60,952 nucleotides of DNA, from the NCBI GenBank assembly GCA_009602725.1, contig WELB01000023.1, forward strand, positions 501,369 to 562,320, in the 5' to 3' direction. The DNA comes from Spirogloea muscicola. Taxonomy: Eukaryota > Streptophyta > Zygnematophyceae > Spirogloeales > Spirogloeaceae. Under the pieces are notes generated by a model. The model was given only the letters and a program-made list of their open reading frames with translations, did no database searches and had not been told where the DNA came from. The translations under genes were made by a program, and so were the position numbers. Of the stretch, positions 35,025 through 49,743 are shown one piece after another (positions within the stretch are counted from its first letter, which is position 1; each line of letters opens with the position of its first letter).

Positions 35025-36204
35025 GTGGCATGTGATCCAAGACTAGGTAGGCTGAACGACGCAGAGCACAAACACACAGTGCCTGCACAAGGTATGGGAC
35101 ACAAGAAGTAGCTCGTCTGAAACAGGCACGTGCATGTGCAGCAGAAGATGCTCTGCTGCACTGGGGCCACTACTGACACATGCATCACACAAAGCAAGGC
35201 CATCTTCTCTTGATGTTGGACTGGAAAGGCCACGCCAATGCTCAGCAGATGACAACGCTCTGTCAACTGTGGCCTCTCCATAAGAGGTATTCATCATCAT
35301 GCCTGATCAGTCTCCTTCAAGGAGTCGTATCAGCCATGAAGTGGAGCCCGTTATATGTCGCACGTCGATATCTGCAGGGCTGAACAAGGCACAGTGCTCA
35401 GACTCACAGGAAGAAGAGGTGCTGAAGCGGCGCGCCCGGGCAAGTCGACAACGAAGTCGCTAACGTGCAGCCCCTTGCTTCATTCAAGCCGCCTGAGACG
35501 GCCGCCGGCGCGGCGCGGCGCCGGAAAGGCGAGGCCTTGCCGCGCCTCGGCCGCCGCTGCCCCAGGACGGCCACACGCGGCGGACTCGGGGCGGCCGTGG
35601 CTCCCGCCGCGGCCATGAGCTCCGCGTGGGGCGGGCCAGCTGCGGGGGGCCGCCATGCAGTGCATGGAAAGGCGGACGTACGTGATGGGCCCGTCGCCCC
35701 CTTCATGTAACGTCGACCATCTGGTCTTAGATGAGCCCCATGCGACTGACCTTGTCCCGATCTTAGTACTTTCCTTTCATTCTTTGATTTTAGTTGCATG
35801 AAGCTTTTCACAGCCACCGCCTCCTCTTGATACCGCCTTCACTATTCGCACGCTGTCTGTTGAGCTCCATACGCGCTTTGTGCGCGCGAAATGGCCGATC
35901 GAAAGGGCTGGCCATCTTTCCTCAGGCAGAGTAGTTCAGCCGAGCTCAAGGTGCAGTTGTGCTGGGCAGAGCGGAGGTGTTCGAGTTAGCGCAAGAGATA
36001 CGGGACAAAGTAGGTAGCCGCCGAAAAGCGCCAAATCACAAAGCAATCCAAGTACCACGAAGTATGGTCGCTTAGGAACCCCTCATTAGCAGGCGCAAGT
36101 CAATTGACTAGCAGCCTGAAAACAGTCTCCACTGATCAAGAACCTGCAAGAAGCAAGACTGGCGGTCTGACCATGTGCTAGGTTATTGAAAGATTTTAGA
36201 AGAG

Positions 36205-36275
36205 AACGGGCGCTCCCAAAGGGGCAAACGGCTGTGAATCGCCAGCCCGTAAAGAATTGACAAGGTCCGATCGGG
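36205..36275 (-). repeat. Hairpin repeat, inverted copy
   Basis: GGCAAACGGCTGTGAATCGC followed by CAGCCCGTAAAGAATTGACA is the reverse complement of the hairpin-repeat core and its upstream TTGTCAATTCTTT-type segment. The copy is diverged. Confidence 0.75.
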
Positions 36276-36899
36276 CCACAAGTGCTTTCACAAAGCGTGC
36301 CCGGTAGGAAGAACACTAAGTGACCTATAGTGAGGAGCCAAATTTTGGAAGGTATGCACCATTGCTATCCTATCAATGTGTCCTATTTGCTTATGGGTGA
36401 TTCAAACCTAAATACTGTCGATTTGACAAAGTGAAAGCCATGTCAAAATGTCAAATTGAGAATCATGCACTCATCAGAGTGAATGTTTTTCTGGCAGAAG
36501 AAAACACAACGAGATGATAGAGATAGAGGGATGTGGCCACAATGATGTATGGCCAGACCATGTCAAATCATGACATGACAATGACATGGCTTTGAGGAGG
36601 AGAAGGGTCGGGTAACTGGTCAGCCCATCAGAGATTGGAAAGTGTGAAGAGATAAGAAAGTGGCTACATTGCTGAGGACCGTGGAGCGTGTTGGTAACCA
36701 GCAAGATGATGCCTAATCAATGTTGCTGACAACGTGGATGGCAAGAGTTTGCAAAGGAGAGAAAAGGAGATGCAGGGAAGCAAGTGGCACCTGCGACAAT
36801 GATATCTGACCGCTTGTCAACAACTGTCTGGGAGGCTGAAGCAGGCAACAGGCAAAGAGCTTTCCTGCTAAAAGTATGACTCAGCTTCTAGTATGCACA

Positions 36900-36990
36900 A
36901 GTGCCCTCTCTCAGCACTATCCAGCCCCTTCGGATATTGTGCATTCTATTCGGGCTGGCTTTTCACAGCCCTCCGCCCCTTTGGAAGAGC
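36900..36990 (+). repeat. Hairpin repeat, forward copy
   Basis: GGGCTGGCTTTTCACAGCCC at 36952-36971, preceded by CCCCTTCGGATATTGTGCAT and followed by TCCGCCCCTTTGGAAGAGC. The core matches the 30184 copy exactly. Confidence 0.8.
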
Positions 36991-37125
36991 TTACATTCTT
37001 ACTCACAGTCTCAACCCCCTGATTGGCTTACTTTGAAGGCGTGTACTGTAGATTGTGCACAAGGTTATTCAACCGCAGGGCTTGCGGACGACGCCGATGC
37101 CCACCGTGGCCAGCTTCACGAGTCA

Positions 37126-38018
37126 GTTGCCTGGTGTCCGTGGGGATGAGAGCGCAGGACGTGCATCTGGAAGGTTCTCCTGGGGCTTCTCCAGCAGCAC
37201 CTTTCCCTGCTCAAGTAGTGACCGCACCTCCGACAGCCGAGCCGCGCTGCAGCAGAGCAATGGTGTTAAAACCCACGGATATCACTGAGGACCTCCAAGG
37301 ACGTGAAAGCTCGCAGCTTAAGTCCACTCCCCTACAAGCTCTGCTCGTGAGAACTAGCATCCTGGAGCAGTCTGTCAATAGTGCTATTTTGGCATCTACC
37401 GAATTTGTTCAGACTCTAAGGAATCTCAGCTTCATCTCAGAAGAAGTGCATCGACTGCCCCCGCCAGAGTTGCTTCTTCCTACAGGCACATGTGCTCAAT
37501 GTTTGTTCTTGAACTCTGAGGCTTGAGCGAGCACAAGGAGCAGCTTGGGCTCGGTGTTCATGATGAGGCAACGCGTACGACCTTCCTAAGCAGGTTTGCA
37601 ATCAGTGCTCAGTGTAAGTACAGCTTGAGGCTAACAACGGGGCACACCTTGTTAAAGCCGCCTCTAAGTGGTGGTCCAGCACCGCGATGATGCCGGGCAT
37701 CTGCTCCAGAAGCTGAACAAGCCCAGGCGCAGCGAAGCAGAGGCGGCCGCGGCATCACCAGCCGCCACTTTTCACAGTGCACTGCGTTGCAGCTGGCACA
37801 GCCGCCTCTCGTCCATGGAGCGCTGCCAGCATCGCTGCGGCGGGTGGGCCTCACCTTGCCCGTCTTCTCGATCGTGTCGGCGCGCGCGGCGAGCTCCCGC
37901 GGCAGCCTCGCGAGCGCCTGCAGCGGCGGCAGCGGCGGCAGCTCAGGGGCGACAACCGCAAGGCGGACCGGCGGGCAACGCCCAGCTGCAAGGCCCCGTA
38001 ACCGCCGCCGCCGCCGCC
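37126..38018 (-). CDS. Small multi-exon gene of unknown function, 5' end in gap
   Basis: Not recognised. Three minus-strand exons are suggested by good splice signals and protein-like frames. One near 37.9 kb contains LQALARLPRELAARADTIEK and ends in a strong AAG|GTGAGG donor. One near 37.65-37.71 kb has a pyrimidine-rich acceptor and reads LLEQMPGIIAVLDHHLEAAL. One near 37.13-37.25 kb has a CTGCTGCAG acceptor, reads ARLSEVRSLLEQGKVLLEKP and ends PRTPGN-stop. Leucine/heptad-like spacing hints at coiled-coil segments. A further exon may lie between 37.25 and 37.65 kb. The start would be in or near the N gap, head-to-head with the RabGGTase alpha gene. A plus-strand open frame (37023-37526) overlaps and is an alternative. 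Confidence 0.4.
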
Positions 38019-38298
38019 NNNNNNNNNNNNNNNNNNNNNNNNNNNNNNNNNNNNNNNNNNNNNNNNNNNNNNNNNNNNNNNNNNNNNNNNNNNNNNNNNN
38101 NNNNNNNNNNNNNNNNNNNNNNNNNNNNNNNNNNNNNNNNNNNNNNNNNNNNNNNNNNNNNNNNNNNNNNNNNNNNNNNNNNNNNNNNNNNNNNNNNNNN
38201 NNNNNNNNNNNNNNNNNNNNNNNNNNNNNNNNNNNNNNNNNNNNNNNNNNNNNNNNNNNNNNNNNNNNNNNNNNNNNNNNNNNNNNNNNNNNNNNNNN
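38019..38298. other. Assembly gap (280 N)
   Basis: Run of N bounded by a (CCG)n array on the left and a 122-base T tract (38299-38420) on the right. Confidence 0.99.
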
Positions 38299-40921
<2,623 letters not shown>

Positions 40922-41346
40922 CTGGGACTCCCCGCAAGCAGTGTGCTCTTACCGCAAGCATTGCTGCGAGGTTTGTCGGCCTTTGATGGAAGCCGCCCGG
41001 CCGGGCAGCTTATTGCTCTTCTTTGTGTGATTACGTGCTGCTGGTCTTATGGCTGGTGGAATGGCTCGCCCGGCTCGGCGGCTGAGCCTGACGCAGTTGG
41101 CGGAGCAGGGGGTTTGCACCGACGTTAAACGGCAGCTGAAGAGCAGAGGGCAGGGGCTGAGATTGGGCTCCCAAGCCCAGAGTATCGATCTACTTACTGC
41201 CGCCCTGCACACGCACAGTATGCAGGAGCTAGTCAGAGCAGCAGACGCTTGATCTGGTGAGAACAAGTGGCTTGGCAAGTTGGGGTCGAGGTGGGGGGCC
41301 GCTCGTGGGTGTTGATGTGGTTGGAGCCCATCACCGCTGGCGGCCG

Positions 41347-41408
41347 CTGTCAACTGACGCTGTCGATTGACGCTGTCGCTGTCAACTGACGCTGTCGACT
41401 GACGCTCT
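41347..41408. repeat. Minisatellite, units of TGACGCTGTCGA/TCAACTGACGC
   Basis: Five near-copies of a TGACGCT(G/C)TC unit in about 60 bases, with variable TCAAC/TCGAC/TCGAT linkers. Confidence 0.8.
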
Positions 41409-41699
41409 CCATCAACCTTTTATATGGTGGCGGGCATGCCCTGACGGCACAGGCCAAACATGTAACCGGAACTCAACCGCAACAGTAAGCTTCAGACCCT
41501 ACAGCGACCTACGCATAGCTGGCCAGGCCTGCGGGCATAGTCAGTGTCCTCTGCGGCCACGTAGCTTATGTGCTGGTGGGGTTGCTAGCACGCTCCAGCA
41601 TGCAAGCCCGTGCTCGTGCACGCGTCTGCACCTTTCCACTGCTCCTTTCCACCTCTTCTCCTGTCGCTCCACCCAGCTCCCTCTCCTCCTCCTTACCAC

Positions 41700-41738
41700 C
41701 CTCTCTCTCTCTGTCTCTCTCTCTCTCTCTCTCTCCTT
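41700..41738. repeat. (CT)n microsatellite
   Basis: CTCTCTCTCTCTGTCTCTCT continuing as CT dinucleotides for about 38 bases. Confidence 0.95.
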
Positions 41739-42347
41739 TACTTCGTCTTATATTCTGTGCTGGCCAATCACAGCCATAACGCTCTAGTGGAAGATGCAGT
41801 AATCTTCTCCCTCTCCCAGGAGGAGGAGGTGGGGCCTCCGCGCCGCCCCCCTCCACTCCCCGTGGGGGGGCACCCGACCAAGCCGCACGCGCGCCCCCCC
41901 CGCACCCGACAGACTCTGCCCTGGACGGGGCCCACCAACCTCCCCGTCCTGTCCTACTCGCCGCCCGGCCTTTCGAGGACCCCCCTTCGAGCCGTGCATT
42001 GGGGCACGATCCCGACGGCAGCCCCCCCGCCGCCGCGTCGCGACGCGCGCCCGTTGCGGCGCCAGGGTGCCTCTCTGCCCCCCGCCAGGAGCCCCGCAGT
42101 ACCACCAACGGGCACTCGAGCCCGGGCCCACCCACCCCCACTGTTGGTGGTCCCCTTTCCCCAATGGGACCACTAGTCCTTTTCCTCATTCCCCCACCGT
42201 CTCCTCCCCCCCCCCCCCGCGGCAGCCATCGAGCGCTCGCTCTTTTTTCAAAGCTGATGAGATCGGTCCTCGACTNTAGCCTGCGAAGCTTGCTCAGCCC
42301 AGCCCCCCCCACTCGGTCGCGGGGCGCTGGCGGCGGCGCCTCCCGCC

Positions 42348-45300
42348 ATGGCGCCGCCTCGCCGGCTTCTCGCCCTGCTGCTGCTGTGCGCGCTCGCCGC
42401 CCGGGTCGGCGCCGCCGAGGGCTCGGGCAACGCCGACGGTGAGCAGCCACGCCTGGCGGGGCCTTCCCTCCGCTGGCAAGTCGCAGCGCCAGCCATCATG
42501 CCGGATCATCGTGAACACAGTTGTGCGCCTGCTAGCTTCTGGCGCGCTGCCCGCGCTGACCCGTCGTCCCGTCGCCTGGCGGGCAGTGGACGCCCTCCTC
42601 GCGTTTAAGCGCGCGTATGGGAACCCCGCAAACCTCAGCGGCTGGGACGCGGGAGTCAACCCCTGCGCCGGCGGCGCCTGGTCTCCGGCTGTCGTCTGCA
42701 ATGGCAGCAGAGTGACCTCAGTGTGAGTGATGTGCGACTGCATTCCGTCCCTACCATGAACACCACATGAGTGCTGTGGTTTTCCTCCATACTTCAGTCT
42801 GTTTCGATGTCCTCGAGTTGTCGTTGCACTCCAGAGTCTGCGAGACAGCACAAACAGATAGTATGCAGATGACGGGATTCATATGCATGACTATTCGTCC
42901 TCAGTTTCGGGCGTTTTGACAATCTCTAAGTAGCTTGCACACGCTGTCATTTTGAGCTTCCTTACATACTTGTCAGTCTCCCGAGAATCACAGCTTGTCC
43001 TCCTTATCTGTTGAGGACTCATTGGTTAAGTCAAAGTACATTCCATCGCATTCAGGAATATCTCGAACGCTGGCCTCAGTGGGTCTCTGATGCTCGCCTA
43101 CCTGGCCAATCTCACACAGCTCGAGGTCCTGTGAGTATCAACTGCTGCCTTCAGACTCAGAAGTTCAACGCTGCTGAGCTTTGTGTGGCTACTCTGCATG
43201 CCCAATAACATTCACAAGCAGTGTGTTGCGTATCAATAAGGTCTACATTGTGAATGGAGCACAATAAGACAGGGTCTATGATGCACAAATTGCATAGTTT
43301 TCTAGTGTGAGACTAATCTCATCGTGGATGCAGGGACCTGAGTCACAATGGGCTCTCTGGAAACATCCCAGCCTCGTTGTCCCAGCTCCAAAATCTGCGA
43401 GTACTGTGAGTAACTCTCCCTTCACATGATTAGGCCAAGTCCTGCCCTTTCCTGATTACAATCTGGTGGCTCTGGTCAAAGTGGTGCTTTTGCCTTCTTC
43501 AATCATGACCAGGGTAGACATTGTTTGCTATTCCTGCACCTGCAACAAACATCCCAAGATTACTGCTGACAACATTCATCTGACCAAGAGAGCCGCCTTA
43601 CAGCAACACGGATCTCATTCGCTGGAGTTTGCCCATTTCAGACGACTCGATGACTGTGGTTTCATTGGGCCGCTACCACCGAGTCTTGGCAACCTCACAA
43701 AGCTGGAGGAAGTGTAAGATTTCTTACAGCAGGCAAAAGGCCACTTGGCATGCTTGCATCACTGCAATCTCTCAAAGTATATCAATTTGCTGTGCCATAG
43801 TCACCTGGGCTTGAGAGTCTGCAACCCTTGTCTGCTATCCTACTTGTATGGTGACACACGGGCAGCTCGCAAGCTTGCTGCATCAAGATCTGTCTCATAT
43901 GTCGTATGCACTTGTGCAGCTCCTTCTCCAACAATGGCATCTCTGGCCCCATCCCCAGTAGCTTCAGCAGCCTATTAAATCTCAAAACTTGGTAAGTGCC
44001 CTTCTGCTTATGTGGTGCTGTGTGTGTTTCCAGTGACACTAGCATTTCACAGAAGCAAGTTCTCCTTGGCAGCCTTGTAATGTCCCAGCAAGTCTACTCC
44101 TTACTATTTAAAACGTAATCAGCGTCCCTACCTCTGCTTGACAGGGATTCAAGCATGAACTTTGGCATCACGGGTCCACTTCCATCATTCTTTGGCAACT
44201 TCAGCAGACTCGAGATCCTGTGAGCACTTTGCTTGCTCCAGCAGCTTTGTCACAGCAATGCCCTGGCTTTGCAAGTCAGCATGCACCAAAGTATCTGTGC
44301 ATGTTGCTGTGCACTCCTTGTAGGACGCTTACTGTGACTGATGTACTGTAGAGCCTGAACAAACACAAACGGCTGAAGCCAGTAAGTTCATGACAGTAAA
44401 TTCTGATGTCAACCTTCTCTACCTGTCAGCAATTGCGGACTCTGCAGCTTTGATGGTCCGCTGCCGGATGCGCTTGGCAGCCTCAAGAACCTCGAATACA
44501 TGTGCGTTGCCTGCAGATTGAAGAGCCAAACAGACTATCCTGTGTCCCCTTGCCCAGGGCTGATGCTGCTGCTCCTGCAGCATCACCTCCTTCTGATACG
44601 TGTCATTTGACTGTACTTTGGACTAGTATTGTGTTACCTAGGGGGTCTGACCGCTCTCTGGCAGATGACTGCTACTCCAATCAGCGTCGTCACATACGCC
44701 CGCACTGGTTGCCATTCCAGCTTTGCTTTGCAACCCTTATTCACGGTTGCGACCGTTTTCTTGTCATGCAGAGACTTCTCCTCCAATCAGCAGTTGAACG
44801 GCAGCATCCCCTACAGCTGGGAAGGCCTTACGGCTCTCGAGTACCTGTGAGTGAGAGCACGTTATAATTGTAAAATCAACTGTTGAGTACAAGCAAGCTC
44901 CTCGGAAATACACAGATCCCGGCTGCAACATCTTACCTTACACACAAAAAGCAGGCAGTGGGTGATTGGCACCTCATCGACTTGTCTCACTGACAGTCCT
45001 CGTCGAATCTCCGCCTGGCAGCAATGTGGCATCGAATACCTTGACGTGCCAAGTCCCTCTGGGCCTCTTCGACCTCCCGAAGCTGCAAACGTTGAACTTG
45101 GCCAACAACTTCTTCACGGGCTCATTACCCGAGCTCGCCAAGGGATTGCAAGTTGACGTGTCCATGAATTGCTTGGACAGCGCCGCAAATACCACCATTC
45201 TCAAAGCGCAGCTGCTCGAGAACAGCTGCGAGGATGAGAAGAGTTACCTGCTGGGAGTCGGCTTCACCTGCCCGGCTGGCCCAACACCACCTGCCTCACC

Positions 45301-45627
45301 CGCCGCCCCAGGTTCGCAGCGGAACAGATTAATAGCCCCACATATTTCCTTTACTGCTCAAACTGTCACCTGAATATAGTCGTTACATGAAGCTGTGGGT
45401 GCATGTAAAGCCAGCATGGTCTGACTCACAGTTTTGACGTGCTTGTGCCAGCGGCAGCGCCCAGCGAGAGCCCCACCGCCAGCCCCTCGCCAGTACTTCT
45501 CACCAGCACCCCAGCCCCCCCTCCCACCCTGCTCCTCAAGACTAATAGTGCGTCCTGGACCTGCAGAGCATCACTGGTCTCCATGCTCGCTGTTGCAGTG
45601 GGTTTGGTGCTCTGTTGGGGCCAATGA
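42348..45627 (+). CDS. Leucine-rich-repeat protein, secreted and probably GPI-anchored
   Basis: A cell-surface LRR protein resembling plant receptor-like LRR ectodomains, but without a kinase. ATG 42348 starts a signal peptide (MAPPRRLLALLLLCALAARV), followed by an LRRNT-like exon (VDALLAFKRAYGNPANLSGW, with NPC and CNGSRVTSV). Separate short exons then each carry one plant-type LRR: LSHNGLSGNIPASLSQL, CGFIGPLPPSLGNLTKLEEV, NNGISGPIPSSFSSLLNL, MNFGITGPLPSFFGNFSRL, CSFDGPLPDALGSLKNLEYM and NQQLNGSIPYSWEGLTALEY. The last, LNLANNFFTGSLPELAKG, is followed by a Cys-containing cap. A Pro/Ser/Thr-rich stalk and a hydrophobic end (ASLVSMLAVAVGLVLCWGQ-stop) preceded by NSASW look like a GPI-attachment signal. 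Exact exon ends are approximate. A ligand or partner cannot be inferred. Confidence 0.87.
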
Positions 45628-46793
45628 CACTCATGCAACGAGCGCAGCTCCCTGGCATCCTCACTCCAGTGTACCATACTTTCGCTCCCACGTGCTTGCG
45701 CTTTGCCAGGCACTTTCTTAGCTACACCTCCGGGTCCCGCAGGCTGGAAAGGCCAGGCGTGCTCTAGCATTCATGAGGCATCCACGCGCTGTGCCCACAG
45801 CGCTAGGAGGCCAAGGCTACACCACTGCCCATCCCCACTATTCTTTCATTCAATTATAAGAGAAGCTTCACAGCAGAGCGGATGACTAGCCAGAGCATGA
45901 GTTTGTGCGATGTCACGTACACATGTGATGCAGCTGTACGCAAAGCAGGCCAGGTGCACAGCAGGATATTGCAGGGCAGCATGCGGTAGCCTGTGCTACT
46001 CTGCCTGGATCTGGCCAAAGGCGTCCTGCTTCAGCCAGTTGGTGGCACACAGATGTCTGCATGAGCTTCGCCTTCAATACTCTTCATGGCTGAACCATGC
46101 TTGGTCAGGTATTATCTCAGCAGGAGCTGCTGTGGGCGCATGTCCGCAGGCCCTTATGTCGCCGCCTGAACCCCTGCATGCTGCAACTACTGCAGCACAA
46201 GGAGACTTGGTGCATATGTAGGTACACAGCTGGGTAGGGTCGCTCTCGGTCTCCTGAGTGAGAATCCACTGCAGTAACCACTGCGGATCAATCTGAAGTG
46301 GCCTGGGGGCAGCTGCAGTCCTAAGCGAGAAAGCGGTCTTCCACAGCCGCAACCTAAGCTGACTTGAGCTCCACATTAACGAGTTGGAAGTCAGATGGAA
46401 ATGTTGCCAGTAGTCACATTAAATTTGTGCTTCAGAGAGATAAATTCAAGATTTGTCTTAGTTTTTTCATTTCTGTTGAAGGTGCACCAATCCAGTATCG
46501 ATGAGAGACACATCCATCACAGGGTGGAAGCTGCGTCATTTAAGCTGCAGATATGGTGCCTGCTGCAAGCTTCATCCTCACTGAGCACCAGGGCGCAACT
46601 TGACAGCAGGTTGTCTGACAGCCGCCCGCCCCCCCTTCCGCACATACGTGCTGACCCGCACTTCTAATCGGGTCGGCACAGCAGACGGCCTATAATGTAG
46701 ATGGTCTTCCTTTCCGTGTTCGGCCAATCTGGCCCTCTGTCATTTAATGCATGCTGCCACTTCTCCCATACACAGCAGCCGTAGAAGACCACC
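45628..46793. other. Convergent intergenic spacer
   Basis: About 1.17 kb between the LRR gene and the fucosyltransferase-like gene. No repeat family member or protein similarity was recognised; probably 3' UTRs plus spacer. Confidence 0.5.
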
Positions 46794-49743
46794 TTACTCA
46801 GCTAATGTAGTGGAAGACATCCACTTGGAGGTCGGCGGGGCAGATGAAGGTGTCACACGGAGTCCGGGTCTGCCAGGTGTCTCGCAGCCTGCAATCCGGG
46901 CAGCGAAGGCAATGGGTCAGCGCAGCCAGGGCTGCCAACACTAGGACAACACAGACAAACAGAGCTGACAAATCTCAGATGAGGGCGCTTTGGAGGCACC
47001 AGAAGGCTATGAGGTTAACTGGGACTCAAGCCAGTGAATTTCACACTGTGGATCTAACCTACTAATACAAGCCCAAGTCAAGGCGCCACAACAGTGTGTA
47101 GCGCACCTGAATATATCACGGCTAAAGGCTGAGGCCAGGGACCCAAAGAAGTTGGCGGCGAGCGAGCAAATGGCCTTGTCCAGGAGGTGGCGTGCATCGT
47201 CGCGGTTGGCCGGCACAGGCAGCTCGCGCAGCCGGGCCGCCCACTCCTGCCCGCTGATCTCCCTTGGCAACCTGTACACAGCCATGCTGAGCTCTTGCTG
47301 CAGCACAAGAGTCAGAAGGAGAGCGGATCAGATACTTGTTTGGCGCAGCGCAGCCTCTGTTCAGAAGGTGGGAAAGCACTTTCAGAATGCCGCTCCTTCA
47401 CTGGCAACAGATTCCAGATGCAGAGAGATGAGATGCAATGAGATGATTCATATGATTCATTGAGATGGTTTTAGCTGGCCCTTTGGACGACAAGGAAATT
47501 TGTAAAACCAAGCCCCAGACGAGCAACAGCCGTACCTGCTGCCGCAGGATGTTCTGGAGAGCCTCCACCTCGTCATCGTCCGCATCTGTCGCCAGGAAGA
47601 GCGAGGGAGGGGGCCCACCAGGCAAGTGCCGCAGGCGGTCGCCCAGGCACTCGCCCACCTGGCTCAGTGGCTGGAAGCAGGGCGAAGTCCGATTGACGTT
47701 GCTCCGCAGGCAGTGCCTGAGGAAGTTGCCCCGCCGGAGGTGCACGGCAGCAAAACGCGTCCCCAGGAAGGCATTGGCGAAGCTGACCGCCGCTTCCTGC
47801 CATCAGGCAAGGTGCTCCGAAGATTGATATATGTGCTTCATCGGGCTAGATGTTGGCGTACAAAGTGATGTGCTGCACTGCATGTTGCACCCTGTCTGAT
47901 CAAGGCTCAGATTACGGTCCTCAGAGGTGAAGCTTTGCAAGGAAAGCCGAGCAGGTCACGTTGTGGTTCATAACCCAAGCGCCAGCGCACCTGGATTGCC
48001 CTGCTTGGCTGCAGAATGCCAAAGCAGCCGGGGCGCATGATAATCGGCGCGCCACCCTCAAAGCGGAGCTCCTTGCCGCTGACGCCGTACATGTTGCCGA
48101 ACGCGAGCACGCGGTCGGCACAGGCAAAGAGCCGTGCGAACTGCGCGGCGCTGTACTTGGCCCAGGCGTGTGGGAAGACAGTGGCGGGCACCTCGGCCTT
48201 TGGGAACACAGCGCCCAGTCGCTCCCGGTACTTGGCCGCCACCTGGGAGCACACCTCCTCTGTCTAGTGCAGGGGGGCGGCGTACTGGGTGAGGCAGGGA
48301 GCTCAGGGAGCGCATCGGTGACCAACCAAGGGGCTCACTAGCTGCATCCTGGGATCTGAGATTCTGACTCTACTATTTCTGGGGATTCACAAACTACTCC
48401 AGCTTGGCACAGCAAGCCAAGTAAACCTTGCCGGAGACAGCCAAGGGCATTACCTGGGAGGTGTGAAGGTGGCAGACAAAGCGGTTGACACGGAGGCCGC
48501 GTGACCGACCGCGGCCCTCGCGTACAAGTTCGTCGTACGCCACCACGCGGCCCGGGCCAAGGCAGTCGCTCAACTGCTCCAGGTCTGCAGCGGACAACCT
48601 CGGGCAGTGGCGCAGTTGGCAAGGGGCTGTGGCCTCGGCCAATGCCCAGAGTGGGAGGTGACATGCTTGGCGACTGCGTCATCAGCAGCTCTTTGAGCAC
48701 AGCCGCCGCGGCGGAATGGGTATCTTGGAAGGCGTGCGAGCGCAGATGCACCGAGAAGCGTGTCGTAGTCGTAGTCAAGGGAGCGCGTGGGCAGGACGAG
48801 CGTGCGGTTGAGCAGGGCGGCATCCAGCATGTTCTGGCGCAGGCACACCAGCCGGTGGCTCAGCAGGCCCTCCGAGCACATGGCCAGCAGAAACCTGAGG
48901 AGGGGAGGGCAGCGATGATCAGCAAGCGGCTGTGAGGGAGGGAGGAGGGCGGTAAGGACTGTAATTTTGACATAGCCCGATGCCCGCTGCCCACCGGTAC
49001 CTGTCTGGCTCGGGGTTCCACTCCACAGTCCCGCGCAGCCACGCTGCCGCCGGCTGGTCGCATGCCCGCCTCTGGGGGCCTGCCGCAGTGCATCACCAGA
49101 GGCTAGGCTTCAGACGCGCGTGCGCTGCCCCTCCGAGCGGCGCAGAAGTTGACGCTCGTGCGAGCATTGCCATGTCGGAGGCAAGAGAGAGCGAACGTCG
49201 GTGACCTCGCCAGCGGCGGCCAACCACCTCCGGTCGGCCGTCGGCCTCGGCTTCTCTGTCGCCGTTCTTGGCCCCACTGGCCTCCTGACGGGCCAGCCGC
49301 CGCGGCACTGCGCCGCTGCCTCCATCCGCGACGGTGCGGGTGATGTTCTCCACCAATGCGGCTGCCGTCTCGGCGAGGTGCACCTCCTGCAGGCCGCCGC
49401 CGCCCACTGACCGCCGCTTCAGCGCCGTCAAATCGTGGGACGGTATAGCAAGCTGGCCGACAATCAGAAGAGAAGGTGAGAGTCTGCAAACCTGGAGCTT
49501 CGTGGCGATCGCGAGCTGCAATGAGAGGCGTTCCTCGATGGCACCGAGAGCAGCGAGCGCAGCCATGGGCGGCTGCCGGGTGGCAGACAGCAGCTGCCCA
49601 CCAAACAGCGCCAGCTGCAGCAGCAGCAGCGCCACAAATGGGCAGATGGCGGCGCCGGCGCTGGCGGCACGGGCGGCGCCGCCCGGCTGGGCGCCGCCCT
49701 GCGCCGCCGCGCTGTTGCTGCGCATCAGCGGCTGCGACCTCAT
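46794..49743 (-). CDS. GDP-fucose protein O-fucosyltransferase-like, type II membrane protein
   Basis: A plant-type O-fucosyltransferase-family (GT65/68-like) protein, expected in the Golgi lumen and predicted to transfer fucose from GDP-fucose. ATG 49743 begins MRSQPLMRSNSAAAQGG and a single hydrophobic signal anchor (CPFVALLLLQLALFGGQLL), followed by a stem. The catalytic region starts AAWLRGTVEWNPEPDRFLLA, MCSEGLLSHRLVCLRQNML and LNRTLVLPTRSLDYDYDTLL, typical of the family N-terminus. Further exons give LGPGRVVAYDELV, RVNRFVCHLHTSQ, FPHAWAKYSAAQFARLF and LRFEGGAPIIMRPGCFGILQP. FAAVHLRRGNFLRHC carries the conserved HLRRGD-like motif, here with N instead of D. PSLFLATDADDDEVEALQ and SLAANFFGSLASAFSRDIF (equivalent to the usual F-GT-ST-S segment) follow. 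The last short exon and its stop near 46794 are uncertain. Confidence 0.82.

Larger units (their letters stand above)
35025..37125. other. Intergenic region with hairpin repeats and unassigned open frames
   Basis: No recognised gene. A GC-rich segment near 35.4-35.7 kb has a minus-strand open frame (ATG near 35.61 kb) with an Ala/Arg-rich start resembling a transit peptide, but no downstream homology was recognised. Hairpin-repeat copies lie at ~36205-36275 (inverted) and ~36900-36990 (forward). The rest, 35.8-36.9 kb, is featureless. Confidence 0.5.
40922..42347. other. Intergenic region with minisatellite, CT microsatellite and C-rich tracts
   Basis: No recognised gene. It contains a TGACGCTGTCGA-type minisatellite (~41347-41408), a (CT)n microsatellite (~41700-41738), C-rich low-complexity sequence (41.8-42.3 kb) with a C-run near 42208, and one ambiguous base at 42276. 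A 67-codon open frame from ATG 41049 has no recognised similarity. Confidence 0.55.

Noticed and set aside
37023-37526. 167-codon plus-strand open frame
   Set aside because: It includes a helix-like stretch (LVRTSILEQSVNSAILASTE) but no recognisable family, and overlaps better splice-supported minus-strand exons. It remains possible.
41566-42450. Long minus-strand frame (294 codons) and overlapping plus frames
   Set aside because: C/G-rich low complexity and a CT microsatellite (read as Glu/Arg repeats), including an ambiguous base. It overlaps the start of the LRR gene.
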